Source of the DNA: Halobacillus mangrovi
GTDB taxonomy: Bacteria > Bacillota > Bacilli > Bacillales > Halobacillaceae
Length of the DNA stretch: 64,000 nucleotides
Direction of reading: 5' to 3'
NCBI RefSeq assembly: GCF_002097535.1
Contig: NZ_CP020772.1
Coordinates: forward strand, 1,798,001 to 1,862,000
Position 1 is the stretch's first letter; the number at the start of each line of letters is the position of its first letter. The translations under genes were made by a program, and so were the position numbers. A model generated the notes under the pieces. The model saw nothing but the letters and a program-made list of their open reading frames with translations. It made no database searches and had not been told where the DNA came from. Shown here piece after piece: positions 10,040-20,216 of the stretch.

Positions 10040-11326
10040 ATGAAGAATTTTGATCGATCATCAGCAGCTTATCAAAAGGCTGTAGACCTTATGCCAGGTG
10101 GAGTCAATTCTCCAGTCCGTGCATTTAAATCTGTGGATATGGACCCGATTTTTATGGAAAAAGGAAAAGGGTCAAAAATGTATGACATCGATGGAAACGA
10201 ATATATTGATTATGTTTTGAGCTTCGGACCGCTGATTTTAGGCCATGCCGATGAAAATGTAACGGAAGCCCTGAAGAAAGCTACTGAACATGGGACGAGT
10301 TTCGGTACTCCTACCGAAATGGAAAATAAATTGGCCGAACTTGTAATTGAAAGAGTGCCATCCATTGAGATGCTTCGAATGGTGAATTCAGGAACAGAAG
10401 CTACTATGAGTGCCCTGCGTGTTGCTCGTGGGTACACAGGGCGCGATAAAATTCTCAAATTCGAGGGCAATTATCATGGACATGGCGACTCTTTATTGAT
10501 CAAAGCAGGCTCGGGGGTTGCCACACTTGGACTACCGGATTCTCCTGGGGTACCTGAATCGATCGCACAAAATACAATTACTGTTCCTTACAACGATCTT
10601 GAAAGTGTCAACTATGTATTCGAACAGTACGGAGATGACTTGGCTGCAGTCATCATAGAGCCTGTCTCAGGAAACATGGGGGTAGTGCCTCCAAAAGAGG
10701 ACTTTCTTCAAGAGCTACGTACGTTAACAGAAAAAAATGGCACCGTGCTGATCTTTGATGAGGTTATGACTGGCTTCCGTGTGGGCTATCATAGTGCTCA
10801 AGGGCACTTCGGCGTAACGCCTGATATGACTTGTCTTGGCAAAGTTATTGGAGGCGGACTGCCAGTAGGTGCTTACGGCGGTAAACGCGAAATTATGGAA
10901 CGGGTCGCGCCTGTAGGAGACATTTATCAGGCTGGGACGCTTTCTGGAAATCCGCTTGCCATGACAGCAGGATACGAGACGATTTCAGCTATGACGGAAG
11001 AAGCTTATGCCTCCATTAATAAAAAAGTGGACCGCCTCATTGAAGGTTATAAGCAAGCGGCTGAAAGACATAACATTCCGTTGACTGTAAACCGTGCTGG
11101 CTCTATGGTCGGGTTTTTCTTTACAAATGATCCTGTCATTAATTTTGAAACGGCTAACCAATCAGATTTAGACTTGTTTACTCGCTATTTCCAAGGAATG
11201 GTTCAAGAAGGCATCTATCTGCCACCTTCCCAATTTGAAGGATTGTTTTTGTCTGTTAAACATACAGATGAAGATATTGAGAAAACCATCGAAGCTGCGG
11301 AAAAAGTATTTGCTTCTATCAAATAG
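10040..11326 (+). CDS. hemL: Glutamate-1-semialdehyde 2,1-aminomutase
   Basis: This 428-residue PLP enzyme converts glutamate-1-semialdehyde to 5-aminolevulinate, the step after HemA. Class-III aminotransferase features include the N-terminal [11 protein letters not shown] motif, the [16 protein letters not shown] loop, and the PLP-binding lysine in [16 protein letters not shown] (near residue 265). AGAAAGGATG precedes the start. It is the last heme gene and is closed by a terminator. Confidence 0.97.
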   Translation: MKNFDRSSAAYQKAVDLMPGGVNSPVRAFKSVDMDPIFMEKGKGSKMYDIDGNEYIDYVLSFGPLILGHADENVTEALKKATEHGTSFGTPTEMENKLAELVIERVPSIEMLRMVNSGTEATMSALRVARGYTGRDKILKFEGNYHGHGDSLLIKAGSGVATLGLPDSPGVPESIAQNTITVPYNDLESVNYVFEQYGDDLAAVIIEPVSGNMGVVPPKEDFLQELRTLTEKNGTVLIFDEVMTGFRVGYHSAQGHFGVTPDMTCLGKVIGGGLPVGAYGGKREIMERVAPVGDIYQAGTLSGNPLAMTAGYETISAMTEEAYASINKKVDRLIEGYKQAAERHNIPLTVNRAGSMVGFFFTNDPVINFETANQSDLDLFTRYFQGMVQEGIYLPPSQFEGLFLSVKHTDEDIEKTIEAAEKVFASIK

Positions 11327-11342
11327 GCTCAGCAAATTAAGT

Positions 11343-11381
11343 GAAAGGAACATCCTAATTAAGGAAGTTCCTTTCTTTTTT
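11343..11381 (+). terminator. Terminator of the hemAXCDBL operon
   Basis: GAAAGGAAC pairs with GTTCCTTTC, with an inner TCCTtaATTaAGGA extension, and CTTTTTTT follows. Confidence 0.92.
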
Positions 11382-11555
11382 ATGTCTATTAAAAAGTTGT
11401 TCCCAGTCCTCTGGTTTCAATACCTGCTCCCCCCTGATCATTTGTCTCAATAAGATATTAATAGGATATTCCCCTAACATCTGTTGGTGGAGACATGCTG
11501 TCAAACCCGCTGAAAGTGCCCTAGCACTTTTATCTTCCTTAAAAAACGTGAGCAT
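11355..11555 (-). CDS. Possible small hypothetical protein
   Basis: This 66-residue reading frame has a soluble, protein-like composition (LSAGLTACLHQQMLGEYPINILLRQMIRGE). It lies alone on the minus strand in a 450-base gap where neighbouring species normally have no gene between hemL and spoVID. Against it: the GAGG before the ATG leaves only about one base of spacing, and its 3' end runs into the loop of the hemL terminator. It is not recognised as any family. I regard it as possible rather than established. Confidence 0.35.
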   Translation of the reverse strand: MLTFFKEDKSARALSAGLTACLHQQMLGEYPINILLRQMIRGEQVLKPEDWEQLFNRHKKERNFLN

Positions 11556-11703
11556 ACCTCAATTGGGAATAACTATTTTCTATTAGATTTCTTGATGTTT
11601 TAGCTCAAGATTTTAAATAAAATCATGCATATAATCCTTCAAGAATCGGGCCACTACCATCACTTTAGGAATGATTGTTGCTGTAGGGGAAGTGCTCGGC
11701 CAT

Positions 11704-11731
11704 GTATATTATGACGACTCTCGCATAAGGT
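11704..11731 (+). promoter_or_regulatory. Candidate sigma-E promoter of spoVID
   Basis: GTATATT (11704-11710), a 13-base gap and CATAAGGT (11724-11731) resemble the mother-cell sigma-E consensus (GKATATT, CATACAHT). spoVID is sigma-E-dependent in B. subtilis, so the site fits. The -10 matches only at CATA and the last T. Confidence 0.5.
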
Positions 11732-11777
11732 GGTTATAGAGAGTAATGTTTATTATATTTTGGGAGGGGACCGAACT

Positions 11778-12785
11778 TTGCAGAATAAACATAATGTATT
11801 CTCATTTTATTTAGATGAATCTTTATGGTTTAAGGAAGGACAGGGCGTCCGTGAACTAATTGGAATATCCCTGGAGCCTGAAATTTCGATAGAAGATTGC
11901 GGGGACGAAGTCTGCTTGAGAGGAACTGTCGATCTTGCTGGTGAATATGTAGCGGTTCAGGAGCACAACAGTTATAATGATGCCCCTGTACAGTCTGCAC
12001 GTATGATGGATCAGGTTCAGAAAGGCGAGGAAGGGGTCTGTTATTTTTCTCATTCGTTTCCAGTGGAAATAACAGTTCCGTTAGAAAGGGTTTCCAGTTT
12101 GGATGATGTGCTCGTAGATATTGAAAGCTTTGACTATGAGCTGCCTGCAAATCATCAGCTTAGACTTCATGCCCAGCTGAATATCAATGGAATTGAAGAA
12201 AAAGAAAAAGAGGCTGACAACGCTTCTCAGTTTGATGAGTCAGCAACCGTTGGACCAGTAAATTATGCAGAGCCTAAAGAAGAGGAAATCGTTCGTCCTA
12301 TTTTTCCTGAACGAGAAGTGCCAGTGGTTCAATTGAACAATGATTATAGGAACGATGATAATCAAGAAGAAGAGGACGATGGACGTTGGTATTATAAAAA
12401 ATCTCAAAGCTTTGGTGAATTTTTTGGGCAGGCAGAAAAACCACAAATGCCAGAAGCTTCTCCAGAGAGTGTCCAAATGCAAGAGAGCTATGAGAGCAGC
12501 TCCATGATGGATCAGGCAGAGAGCAGTCCTAAATCAGAGAGTTCATCTGAATCTGAGGAGTCGAAAGAAGCTCCTGGAGGAATGGATGGCATTAAGCAAA
12601 TCTTTAAGCATCTCTTCCCGAACCGAGAAGATTCTTATGCTCAAATGAAGATGTATATCGCCCAGGAGGATGAAACGCTGGAGTCGATTGCTCAGAAATA
12701 CGAGGTAACAGTCAGTCAGCTTGAACGCGCTAATGAGTACCGTGGAGATGTATCTCCAGGGCAGATTGTGTATATCCCTAGCTAG
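11778..12785 (+). CDS. spoVID: Stage VI sporulation protein D (spore coat assembly, LysM)
   Basis: SpoVID guides coat encasement around the forespore and binds SafA. The 335-residue protein has the conserved N-terminal domain (FSFYLDESLWFKEGQGV, then LAGEYVAV), a long acidic, Ser/Glu-rich low-complexity middle (about residues 150-275), and a C-terminal LysM domain (DETLESIAQKYEVTVSQLERAN, about 292-335). TTG 11778 is the likely start: GGGAGGGGA lies eight bases upstream and the product then begins like family members. Its partner SafA is encoded at 35304. The usual neighbour ysxE is missing between it and valS. Confidence 0.9.
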   Translation: MQNKHNVFSFYLDESLWFKEGQGVRELIGISLEPEISIEDCGDEVCLRGTVDLAGEYVAVQEHNSYNDAPVQSARMMDQVQKGEEGVCYFSHSFPVEITVPLERVSSLDDVLVDIESFDYELPANHQLRLHAQLNINGIEEKEKEADNASQFDESATVGPVNYAEPKEEEIVRPIFPEREVPVVQLNNDYRNDDNQEEEDDGRWYYKKSQSFGEFFGQAEKPQMPEASPESVQMQESYESSSMMDQAESSPKSESSSESEESKEAPGGMDGIKQIFKHLFPNREDSYAQMKMYIAQEDETLESIAQKYEVTVSQLERANEYRGDVSPGQIVYIPS

Positions 12786-12970
12786 ATCCATTTGTATTTA
12801 AAGGCAATGAAGACCCCGATAATGATGCCTAATAAAAAGATATCAAACGTTGTAGGCCAGAAAATAGTCCGGATCGCTTGAAAGATTAGAATCGGAAGCA
12901 GGGCAGTTTCAATAATAATCAGCCACGTTCGACACCAGGACGGCAAACGATATCGATAGAAACGGCTCAA
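12782..12970 (-). CDS. Small two-helix membrane protein
   Basis: This 62-residue protein has a basic N-terminus (SRFYRYRLPSW) and two transmembrane helices (about residues 15-35 and 40-58). I do not recognise the family. A near-perfect ribosome site, AAAGGAGGTG, lies six bases before the TTG start at 12970, which strongly favours a real gene. It converges on spoVID and their ends overlap by four bases. It diverges from the valS leader. Confidence 0.7.
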   Translation of the reverse strand: MSRFYRYRLPSWCRTWLIIIETALLPILIFQAIRTIFWPTTFDIFLLGIIIGVFIAFKYKWI

Positions 12971-13016
12971 AGCAGCACCTCCTTTTTTGTGTGTATGCCT
13001 ATTTTTTTATAAACAG

Positions 13017-13046
13017 TTGACTAAAATAGATAATTCTATATACAAT
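13017..13046 (+). promoter_or_regulatory. Sigma-A promoter of the valS T-box leader
   Basis: TTGACT (13017-13022), an 18-base spacer and TACAAT (13041-13046) are present. Transcription would begin near 13053 and run into the T-box leader. Confidence 0.7.
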
Positions 13047-13052
13047 ATGTAA

Positions 13053-13320
13053 TAGAATCTATATACGTGAAATGCCGTGATGGGGAAGAGTACATGAACA
13101 TTTCCTTCAGAGAGGAAGACAAACGCTGAGAGTTTTCCAGGAATCCTGTTGATGGAAGTCGCCCTTGATGCAGCTTCTTTGAAAATTCAGTAGAAGAAGC
13201 CGGTTAGAAGCCGTTATTTTAGTCGAGTGTACAGGATGCGTATGTCCTGTAAATTAAGGTGGTACCACGGAAATCAATCCCTTTCGTCCTTATCAAGGAT
13301 GAAAGGGATTTTTTATTTTT
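13053..13320 (+). promoter_or_regulatory. T-box riboswitch of valS (Val, specifier GUC)
   Basis: This leader senses uncharged tRNA(Val). Stem I shows the AGTA motif (near 13088-13092), the distal AGAGA and GCTGA elements, and on the 3' side TGGAA followed by GTC at 13158-13160, a valine codon in the specifier position. The T-box sequence AAGGTGGTACCACG is at 13256-13269. It is followed by a terminator (AATCCCTTTC...GAAAGGGATT plus T run, 13276-13320). Uncharged tRNA(Val) would favour the antiterminator and valS expression. Confidence 0.93.
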
Positions 13321-13349
13321 TAAAAGATCATAAAAGGAGGAAGATCGAT

Positions 13350-15992
13350 ATGGAACAAAAAGATCTTTCAATGCCCACGAAATACGATCCGGCAGCTGTA
13401 GAAAAAGACCGGTACCAGTATTGGGTTGATGGGAAATTTTTCGAAGCAACTGGAGACAAAAATAAAGAACCTTATACCATTGTCATTCCGCCGCCCAACG
13501 TCACAGGTAAACTGCACTTGGGTCACGCTTGGGATACAACGTTGCAGGATATTTTGACTCGTGTGAAGCGCATGCAGGGCTATGATGTCCTATGGCTCCC
13601 AGGTATGGACCACGCAGGAATTGCGACCCAGGCAAAGGTGGATGCGAAGCTGCGTGAATCAGGTGTAAACCGGCACGACCTTGGACGCGAGAAATTCTTG
13701 GAAAAGTCCTGGGAATGGAAAGACGAATACGCTAAATTCATCCGTACTCAATGGGAAAAGCTTGGTCTTGGCCTAGACTACTCCCGTGAACGCTTTACCC
13801 TTGATGAAGGCTTGTCTGATGCCGTTAAAGAAGTGTTTGTAAAGCTTTATGAAAAAGGGCTCATCTATCGTGGTGAATACATCATTAACTGGGATCCGCA
13901 AACAAAAACAGCTCTTTCTGATATTGAGGTAGAATATAAGGACGTCCAAGGGGCGTTCTACCATATGCGTTATCCGCTAAAAGATGAAGAAGGATCCATA
14001 GAAATAGCAACCACACGGCCAGAGACGATGCTTGGTGATACAGCGATCGCCGTTCATCCTGAAGACGATCGTTACAAGCATCTGATCGGTAAAAAGGCAA
14101 TCCTGCCGATCATCGGTCGTGAAATTGAAATTGTTGCGGATGATTATGTGGATATGGAATTCGGGTCCGGAGCAGTTAAAATCACTCCAGCCCATGACCC
14201 TAATGACTTTGATATCGGAAATCGGCACAACCTTGAGCGTGTTCTTATTATGAATGAGGACGGCAGCATGAACGAAAATGCAGGAAAATATAAAGGAATG
14301 GACCGCTTTGAGTGCCGCAAACAGATCGTCAAAGATTTGCAAGAGCAAGGGGTTCTTTTCGAAATTGAAGAACACCAGCACTCTGTAGGGCACTCCGAGC
14401 GAAGTGGAGCCGTTGTCGAGCCATACCTTTCTACTCAATGGTTTGTTGACATGAAACCATTAGCAGATGCTTCTGTCAAGTTGCAAAAAGGTGACGACAA
14501 AGTTCAATTCGTTCCTGACCGATTCGAAAAACCTTATTTACACTGGATGGAAAATACTCGTGACTGGTGCATTTCACGTCAACTGTGGTGGGGACACCGC
14601 ATTCCAGCGTGGTATCACAAGGAAACAGGCGAGATTTATGTAGGAAAAGAGGAGCCGAAGGACCCTGAGAATTGGACACAGGATGAAGATGTATTAGATA
14701 CCTGGTTCTCCTCTGCACTGTGGCCGTTCTCTACAATGGGTTGGCCGGATGAAGACAGCGAAGATTTCAAACGCTTCTTCCCGACTGATGTTCTTGTAAC
14801 CGGCTATGATATCATTGGATTCTGGGTAAGCCGAATGATTTTCCAATCGTTAGAGTTTACGGGCAGACGTCCATTTAAAGATGTTCTCATTCACGGACTT
14901 GTACGTGATGCGGAAGGCCGTAAGATGAGTAAATCCCTTGGTAATGGAGTCGACCCAATGGATGTCATCGATAAATATGGTGCTGATTCGTTGCGCTACT
15001 TCTTATCGACTGGTTCTTCACCGGGTCAAGATTTACGCTTCCATTGGGAGAAGGTAGAATCAACGTGGAACTTTGCTAACAAAATTTGGAACGCTTCTCG
15101 CTTTGCATTGATGAACATGGGAGATTTAAAGTATGAAGATATAGATCTTTCAGGTGATAAATCAGTAGCAGATCAATGGATTCTTACACGACTGAACCAG
15201 ACGATTGAGCAAGTGACTCAAAATGTCGACAAATATGAATTTGGGGAAGCGGGTCGTCATCTATACAACTTTATCTGGGATGACTTCTGTGACTGGTACA
15301 TTGAAATGGCGAAGCTTCCATTGTATGGGGAAGATGATGGCCGTATTCTTACGACTCGATCCATCTTGGCGTACACACTCGATCAAACGATGCGAATGCT
15401 TCATCCGTTTATGCCATTCATCACGGAAGAAATCTGGCAGCACCTTCCACACGAAGGGGAGTCCATTACACAAGCAGCCTGGCCAGAGGTTCGAGATGAG
15501 TTCCACAATGAACAGGCCGTCAACGAAATGGACAGACTCGTGTCGATCATTCGTTCTGTAAGAAATATTCGTGCAGAAGTGGATACGCCTATGTCTAAGG
15601 AGATTCAGTTGATGATCCAGGCGAAAGATGAAGACGTTGTACAGGAACTTGAGAAAAATCGAGATTATTTGGAGAGATTCTGTAACCCGAGTGAATTAAC
15701 GATTGCTACTGACCTTCAAGCTCCTGAAAAAGCGATGTCAGCTGTTATTACAGGGGCAGAACTTTACCTTCCGTTAGCCGGTTTGATCAATCTTGAAGAC
15801 GAAATCAAGCGACTGGAACAAGAGTGGAAAAAGTGGGATAAAGAAGTCGATCGTGTTCAGAAGAAACTTTCGAATGAAGGTTTTGTCAGCAAAGCTCCTG
15901 AACACGTTGTAGAAGAAGAACGTAAGAAAGAAACCGATTATCTGGATAAACGGGCAAAAGTAGAAGCTCGCATTGAAGAATTAAAAGCATAA
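13350..15992 (+). CDS. valS: Valyl-tRNA synthetase
   Basis: This 880-residue class I synthetase charges tRNA(Val). It has the HIGH-type motif ([14 protein letters not shown], near residue 50), a CP1 editing domain that removes mischarged threonine ([12 protein letters not shown]), the [10 protein letters not shown] motif (near residue 528), an anticodon-binding domain, and the C-terminal coiled-coil arm ([18 protein letters not shown] onward). ATG 13350 follows AAAAGGAGG; a longer in-frame reading from 13227 would run through the T-box and terminator and is discarded. It leads a valS-folC transcript. Confidence 0.97.
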   Translation: MEQKDLSMPTKYDPAAVEKDRYQYWVDGKFFEATGDKNKEPYTIVIPPPNVTGKLHLGHAWDTTLQDILTRVKRMQGYDVLWLPGMDHAGIATQAKVDAKLRESGVNRHDLGREKFLEKSWEWKDEYAKFIRTQWEKLGLGLDYSRERFTLDEGLSDAVKEVFVKLYEKGLIYRGEYIINWDPQTKTALSDIEVEYKDVQGAFYHMRYPLKDEEGSIEIATTRPETMLGDTAIAVHPEDDRYKHLIGKKAILPIIGREIEIVADDYVDMEFGSGAVKITPAHDPNDFDIGNRHNLERVLIMNEDGSMNENAGKYKGMDRFECRKQIVKDLQEQGVLFEIEEHQHSVGHSERSGAVVEPYLSTQWFVDMKPLADASVKLQKGDDKVQFVPDRFEKPYLHWMENTRDWCISRQLWWGHRIPAWYHKETGEIYVGKEEPKDPENWTQDEDVLDTWFSSALWPFSTMGWPDEDSEDFKRFFPTDVLVTGYDIIGFWVSRMIFQSLEFTGRRPFKDVLIHGLVRDAEGRKMSKSLGNGVDPMDVIDKYGADSLRYFLSTGSSPGQDLRFHWEKVESTWNFANKIWNASRFALMNMGDLKYEDIDLSGDKSVADQWILTRLNQTIEQVTQNVDKYEFGEAGRHLYNFIWDDFCDWYIEMAKLPLYGEDDGRILTTRSILAYTLDQTMRMLHPFMPFITEEIWQHLPHEGESITQAAWPEVRDEFHNEQAVNEMDRLVSIIRSVRNIRAEVDTPMSKEIQLMIQAKDEDVVQELEKNRDYLERFCNPSELTIATDLQAPEKAMSAVITGAELYLPLAGLINLEDEIKRLEQEWKKWDKEVDRVQKKLSNEGFVSKAPEHVVEEERKKETDYLDKRAKVEARIEELKA

Positions 15993-15999
15993 GAGGCGA

Positions 16000-16034
16000 G
16001 GGAGAGTATTCACTAAGAGTACTCTCCCATTTTT
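16000..16034 (+). terminator. Hairpin between valS and folC
   Basis: GGGAGAGTA pairs with TACTCTCCC, and ATTTTTG follows. The T run is short, so some read-through into folC 22 bases later is likely. Confidence 0.7.
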
Positions 16035-16055
16035 GAAGTGAGGGATATAACGTTG

Positions 16056-17336
16056 ATGAACTATGAAAACGCAATTGACTGGATACATTCTAGAGAGAAA
16101 TTCAAAGTAAAGCCCGGGTTAAAGCGAATGGACTGGATGATGGAGAAACTCGGACATCCTGAAATGAATCTGAAGGCGATTCATATTGCAGGAACGAATG
16201 GAAAGGGATCAACCGTATCTTTTCTAAGGAACCTGCTGCAAACTCAAGGGTATCGAATCGGTACGTTTACTTCTCCATACATCGTACGATTCAATGAACG
16301 AATCAGCATCAATGGTGAGCCGATTGAAGATGAAGAATTAGCGAAACTGGTAGAAGAACTAAAGCCGTTATCAGAAGAGCTTGCCCGGACACCACTTGGA
16401 GAACCGACTGAATTTGAAGTGATTACGGCGATGGCCATGGTTTATTTTTCAAGGCAGAAGCTCGATTTCGTTATTTTTGAAACAGGTCTTGGCGGGCGTT
16501 ATGATTCAACGAATATTATTCAGCCACTCCTTAGTGTCATTACGAATATTGGACGGGATCACATCAATATCTTAGGATCGACTATTGAACAAATTGCTGA
16601 TGAAAAGGCTGGGATTATTAAAGAAGGGCGGCCGGTACTATGCGGAGCCAAACAGCCTGAGGCCCTTCAAGTAATCAAAAAGCAAGCTTCTATCACACAT
16701 GCGCCCATGGCTTTACTAGGAAAAGACTTTTTTGTAGAACATGTTGGAAGTGAGCCGGCAGGTGAACGATTTATCTTTCGTAACAAGGCATTCCGCTCTG
16801 GTGAATTATTGAGTGGTTTGAAAGGAAAACATCAAGTTGAAAATGCTGCACTTGCCCTGGAAGTGGTTGAATACTTGAAAGCTCAAGGGACGAAGGTAGA
16901 TCGAAGCAAGTATGAGGAAAGTGTTCTTCAGACAACGTGGCCAGCCCGCTTCGAAACGGTACGGACCGAACCGTTGACGATTATTGATGGGGCACATAAT
17001 GAAGAAGGTACTCAAGCTTTAGTGGATACAATGAAGCGGCACTACCGAGGAAAGAAAATCAATCTTGTCTATAGCGCATTAGAGGATAAGCCAGTAGAAA
17101 GTATGTTGATGAAGCTCTCAGAGGTCATAGATGAAGCTTACTTTACGACGTTTGACTTTCCTAGAGCGCTTACTGCAGTAGAGTTAAAACAATTGTCACC
17201 GATTCCTGCATCAACGGCAATTAGTGATTATAAGAAAGCAGTGAAAAAGGCGTCGGAGCAAGTAGAAAAAGATGGAGTTTTATTGATTACCGGCTCCTTG
17301 TATTTCATTTCCGAAATAAGGAAATATTTTGAATAA
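16056..17336 (+). CDS. folC: Bifunctional folylpolyglutamate synthase/dihydrofolate synthase
   Basis: This 426-residue Mur-ligase-type enzyme makes dihydrofolate and adds glutamates to folates. The ATP loop is IAGTNGKGS (residues 44-52). The omega-loop region, the FETGLGGRYDSTN motif, the DHINILGSTIEQIADEKAGIIK motif and the C-terminal IDGAHNEEGTQAL motif follow. The start is ATG 16056, or TTG 16053, which is slightly better spaced from AGTGAGGG. It follows valS as in B. subtilis. Confidence 0.95.
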   Translation: MNYENAIDWIHSREKFKVKPGLKRMDWMMEKLGHPEMNLKAIHIAGTNGKGSTVSFLRNLLQTQGYRIGTFTSPYIVRFNERISINGEPIEDEELAKLVEELKPLSEELARTPLGEPTEFEVITAMAMVYFSRQKLDFVIFETGLGGRYDSTNIIQPLLSVITNIGRDHINILGSTIEQIADEKAGIIKEGRPVLCGAKQPEALQVIKKQASITHAPMALLGKDFFVEHVGSEPAGERFIFRNKAFRSGELLSGLKGKHQVENAALALEVVEYLKAQGTKVDRSKYEESVLQTTWPARFETVRTEPLTIIDGAHNEEGTQALVDTMKRHYRGKKINLVYSALEDKPVESMLMKLSEVIDEAYFTTFDFPRALTAVELKQLSPIPASTAISDYKKAVKKASEQVEKDGVLLITGSLYFISEIRKYFE

Positions 17337-17426
17337 GTAAAGGGGGTATGGTACATTTTAATTATCTGAATATTCAAGTCTGCAAATGGATGATAATGAT
17401 AAGGTAATCTGAAATGAGGTGCAGGA

Positions 17427-19163
17427 ATGACAAATCATAAGAAGATTGCGGTGTGGTGCCTATGGATTGTGTTATGGCCTTCCTGCCTCTATACCCTTTA
17501 TCGAACGCTGAACCCTGCTATTCAAGGTAATGAGATTGAAATAGCAGCTTTTATGATCCTTGCATCCATAGTGGCGCTTTTTCCATTGCAAGTCGGGGAC
17601 AATCCAGTTTTCTTCACCCACGGCATCGCTTTTGCCGTATTTTTGTATTATGGGTTATTCATTGAAATTCTTGTCTCCCAAGTTGCTTTACTATTTTTAA
17701 TGGGTAAGCTGAGAGTGAGAAAAGCTGATTTGTATCGAGTTCCTATAAATTTCTTAATGTTTCTTATGATTTCGGTTTTCTCAGCACTTCTATATTATTT
17801 ATTGGGTGGAACACATGGAGATGATGCGGTGTCGTCTTTTGATGACGCTCTTCCCGTGACGGTTTACGCGGTTTCTCAGATTCTACTTAACCAGTTTTCA
17901 ATAAAACTCATTGCACGTTATCTATACAATAAACAGGTTAAATGGGTTGATTGCGGACTGTTGTGGGATGTGCTGACGGCCTGTCTCGTTTTGCCTATCG
18001 GATTAGTGCTTTACATCGTTTATGCAGAGTTTGGTGTCAGTGCGGTATTTTTCGTAGGCATTCCTTTTATTCTCATTGCAGGGATGCTGATGCTTTATCA
18101 TAATAGCAGCCAGGTTAATGCTTATTTGAAGAAAACGAGTATCATTGGCCATGAATTGACTGGAAAGCTTGGTGTAACAGAGGTTCTTGACTTATTTGTT
18201 AAACGAATCAGTCAGCTTCTGCCGCTTGATTATCTTTATGTTTTTGATGTAACTTCAGAAAAACAACTGACGCTGATTCATTTTTTCGATCGTTCCGGAC
18301 AGATGCAACTCGCCAACTATTCCCTTTTCAAAGGGGAGAGCGTAAGCGGGAACACGTTAACTCAACGAAGGAGTTTTTATTACAAAAGTAAAAAAGAATG
18401 GCATCATTTAAATCATGCCTGCATACCTGAAAATGCAGAAAGTGTCATGTCTATTCCGGTCGAGAGAAATAATGAAATTGTAGGGATCATTACTGTTTAT
18501 GCCAATAAGAAGCAGGCATTTATGCAATTTCAATTTATGATTCTAGAGATCCTAGGTAATTATTTAGGGGTGGCGATAGATAATGCACGATACTATGAGA
18601 AAACAAAAGCAGAAAGCGAGAGGTGTGCGTTAACAGGCCTCTACAACTACAGATACTTTGAGAATTATCTTCATAGAGTTATTCAACAGTGGAAAGATGA
18701 GCAGAGAAAGCAGCCAATTTCGTTGATCTTGATGGATCTCGACCATTTTAAGGTGATTAACGATACATACGGACATGAAAGTGGAAATGAAGTGTTATGC
18801 ATTCTTGCTGAACGCCTGCAACAAGTGATTCATAACCAGGGCCTCATCGCGAGGTATGGGGGGGAAGAATTTGTTATTCTTCTGCCTGAATGTTCAACAG
18901 ATGAAGCTGAGTTTTTAGCAGAAGAAGTAAGAAGAACGATTACAGATAAACCATTTATTTCTTATGAGCACTTGCTGAGTGGGAAGAAACCAAAAGAGAT
19001 CAAAGTTACAGCGAGTATTGGCGTGGCTACTTATCCAGACCATTGTGAGGAAGCATTGGAACTGGTACGACACGCTGATCGCGCCATGTACGTAGGTGCC
19101 AAGCAGCAAGGAAGAGACAAAGTGGCGAGTTATGAGGCTTTATTAGAAACAGTCGAAGGATAG
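17427..19163 (+). CDS. Membrane-anchored GAF-GGDEF protein, probable diguanylate cyclase (DgcP-like)
   Basis: This 578-residue protein has about six to seven N-terminal transmembrane helices (residues 8-230), a GAF domain (about 245-385), and a GGDEF domain (about 400-570). The active-site motif is intact as RYGGEEF (near residues 476-482), and ILMDLDHFKVIND supplies the metal-binding Asp, so it should make cyclic-di-GMP. No RxxD inhibitory site is seen just before GGEEF. The architecture and length match B. subtilis DgcP (YtrP). That gene lies elsewhere in B. subtilis, so its place between folC and comC is unusual. Start ATG, preceded by TGAGGTG. Confidence 0.88.
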   Translation: MTNHKKIAVWCLWIVLWPSCLYTLYRTLNPAIQGNEIEIAAFMILASIVALFPLQVGDNPVFFTHGIAFAVFLYYGLFIEILVSQVALLFLMGKLRVRKADLYRVPINFLMFLMISVFSALLYYLLGGTHGDDAVSSFDDALPVTVYAVSQILLNQFSIKLIARYLYNKQVKWVDCGLLWDVLTACLVLPIGLVLYIVYAEFGVSAVFFVGIPFILIAGMLMLYHNSSQVNAYLKKTSIIGHELTGKLGVTEVLDLFVKRISQLLPLDYLYVFDVTSEKQLTLIHFFDRSGQMQLANYSLFKGESVSGNTLTQRRSFYYKSKKEWHHLNHACIPENAESVMSIPVERNNEIVGIITVYANKKQAFMQFQFMILEILGNYLGVAIDNARYYEKTKAESERCALTGLYNYRYFENYLHRVIQQWKDEQRKQPISLILMDLDHFKVINDTYGHESGNEVLCILAERLQQVIHNQGLIARYGGEEFVILLPECSTDEAEFLAEEVRRTITDKPFISYEHLLSGKKPKEIKVTASIGVATYPDHCEEALELVRHADRAMYVGAKQQGRDKVASYEALLETVEG

Positions 19164-19179
19164 TTTCGGCTGTTTTTTT
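19148..19179 (+). terminator. Terminator overlapping the end of the GGDEF gene
   Basis: AACAGTCGAA pairs with TTCGGCTGTT (one G-T pair), and TTTTT follows. The left arm lies in the last codons of the gene. Confidence 0.8.
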
Positions 19180-19312
19180 ATGGAAAAGAAATTCTTTCAT
19201 TTATTTTCATAGACTAAACTGTTTAATTATGTAGTATGATTGGATCAGTAATAATTAATCACTCCCCCCGGTCTTAATTGACTCTATAACCTCGATATAG
19301 GAGACAAAGCCA

Positions 19313-20068
19313 ATGACTCTTTTTTACTCGCTCTATTTCCTCATGCTCGGTTTCACTCTTGGATCTTTTTTCAACGTTGTAGGACTTCGCTTGCCAAAAG
19401 GAGTATTGTTCAAAGATGAACGCTCCTACTGCCCTCATTGTTACCATACTCTCAGATGGTTTGAACTTATTCCGCTCATCTCTTTTATGCTTCAGCGGGG
19501 GAAATGCCGGCATTGCCAGAAGTGCATTTCACCTCTTTATCCTATTATGGAAACCGTCAACGGTATCATGTTTGTATTATGTTATTCCCTAATAGGATTC
19601 CAAGTTGAATTATTCCTCGCTCTTGCTTTCATTTCCCTGTTTCATATCATCCTTGTTAGTGACTTCGTTTATATGGTCATTCCCGATAAGGTTCTACTGA
19701 CGTTTTTCTGTTTATTTATTGTTTACCGTTTGTATGTACCTCTTGCACCATGGTGGAATGCTCTCTTGGGCGGCTTCATTGGTATAGCTTTAACAGCAGC
19801 CATTATTCTTCTCAGTAATGGAGGCATGGGCGGAGGTGATATGAAGCTTTTTGGATTAATAGGATTTGTGCTAGGATGGAAACTTTTATTACTAACATTA
19901 TTCTTGTCTACTTTGACAGGTGCACTTATTAGCAGTGTATTGCTAATGACAGGTGTAATAAAAAGAGATCAGCCTTTTCCGTTTGGTCCTTTTATTGCAA
20001 TAAGTGCCGTTTCATCCTTTTTTTCTGGTAACATAATTATTGGGTGGTATGTACAAACATTTTTTTAG
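19313..20068 (+). CDS. comC: Prepilin peptidase (type-IV pilin-like leader peptidase)
   Basis: This 251-residue polytopic aspartic protease cleaves and methylates the competence pseudopilins. The A24 family is recognised by the N-terminal cytoplasmic zinc cysteines (CPHC at residues 40-43, CRHCQKC near 65-71) and the two catalytic aspartates (VSDFVYMVIPD near 120, and GGGDMK near 180). About seven membrane helices are visible. TAGGAGA precedes the ATG. B. subtilis comC is ComK-dependent; an AAAA-N5-TCTT half-site at 19184-19196 is suggestive only. Confidence 0.94.
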   Translation: MTLFYSLYFLMLGFTLGSFFNVVGLRLPKGVLFKDERSYCPHCYHTLRWFELIPLISFMLQRGKCRHCQKCISPLYPIMETVNGIMFVLCYSLIGFQVELFLALAFISLFHIILVSDFVYMVIPDKVLLTFFCLFIVYRLYVPLAPWWNALLGGFIGIALTAAIILLSNGGMGGGDMKLFGLIGFVLGWKLLLLTLFLSTLTGALISSVLLMTGVIKRDQPFPFGPFIAISAVSSFFSGNIIIGWYVQTFF

Positions 20069-20216
20069 GTCGATATCTTTATTTGAGACCGCTAAAACGT
20101 GAATTAAAGGTGAGTCAAAGGTGAAAAACTTGTCGATGTACCATTGACAAATTTCAGCGTAGTTTTCAAATCTCCTGTGATAGGGTTAGGACAAACCTGG
20201 CAGGAGTGATCAATCG

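Noticed and set aside
13227..13349. N-terminal extension of valS
   Set aside because: It would be translated through the T-box and terminator; the ribosome site points to ATG 13350.
19184..19240. ComK box before comC
   Set aside because: Only one imperfect AAAA-N5-TCTT half-site is visible, and no second box at a valid distance was found, so no operator is called.
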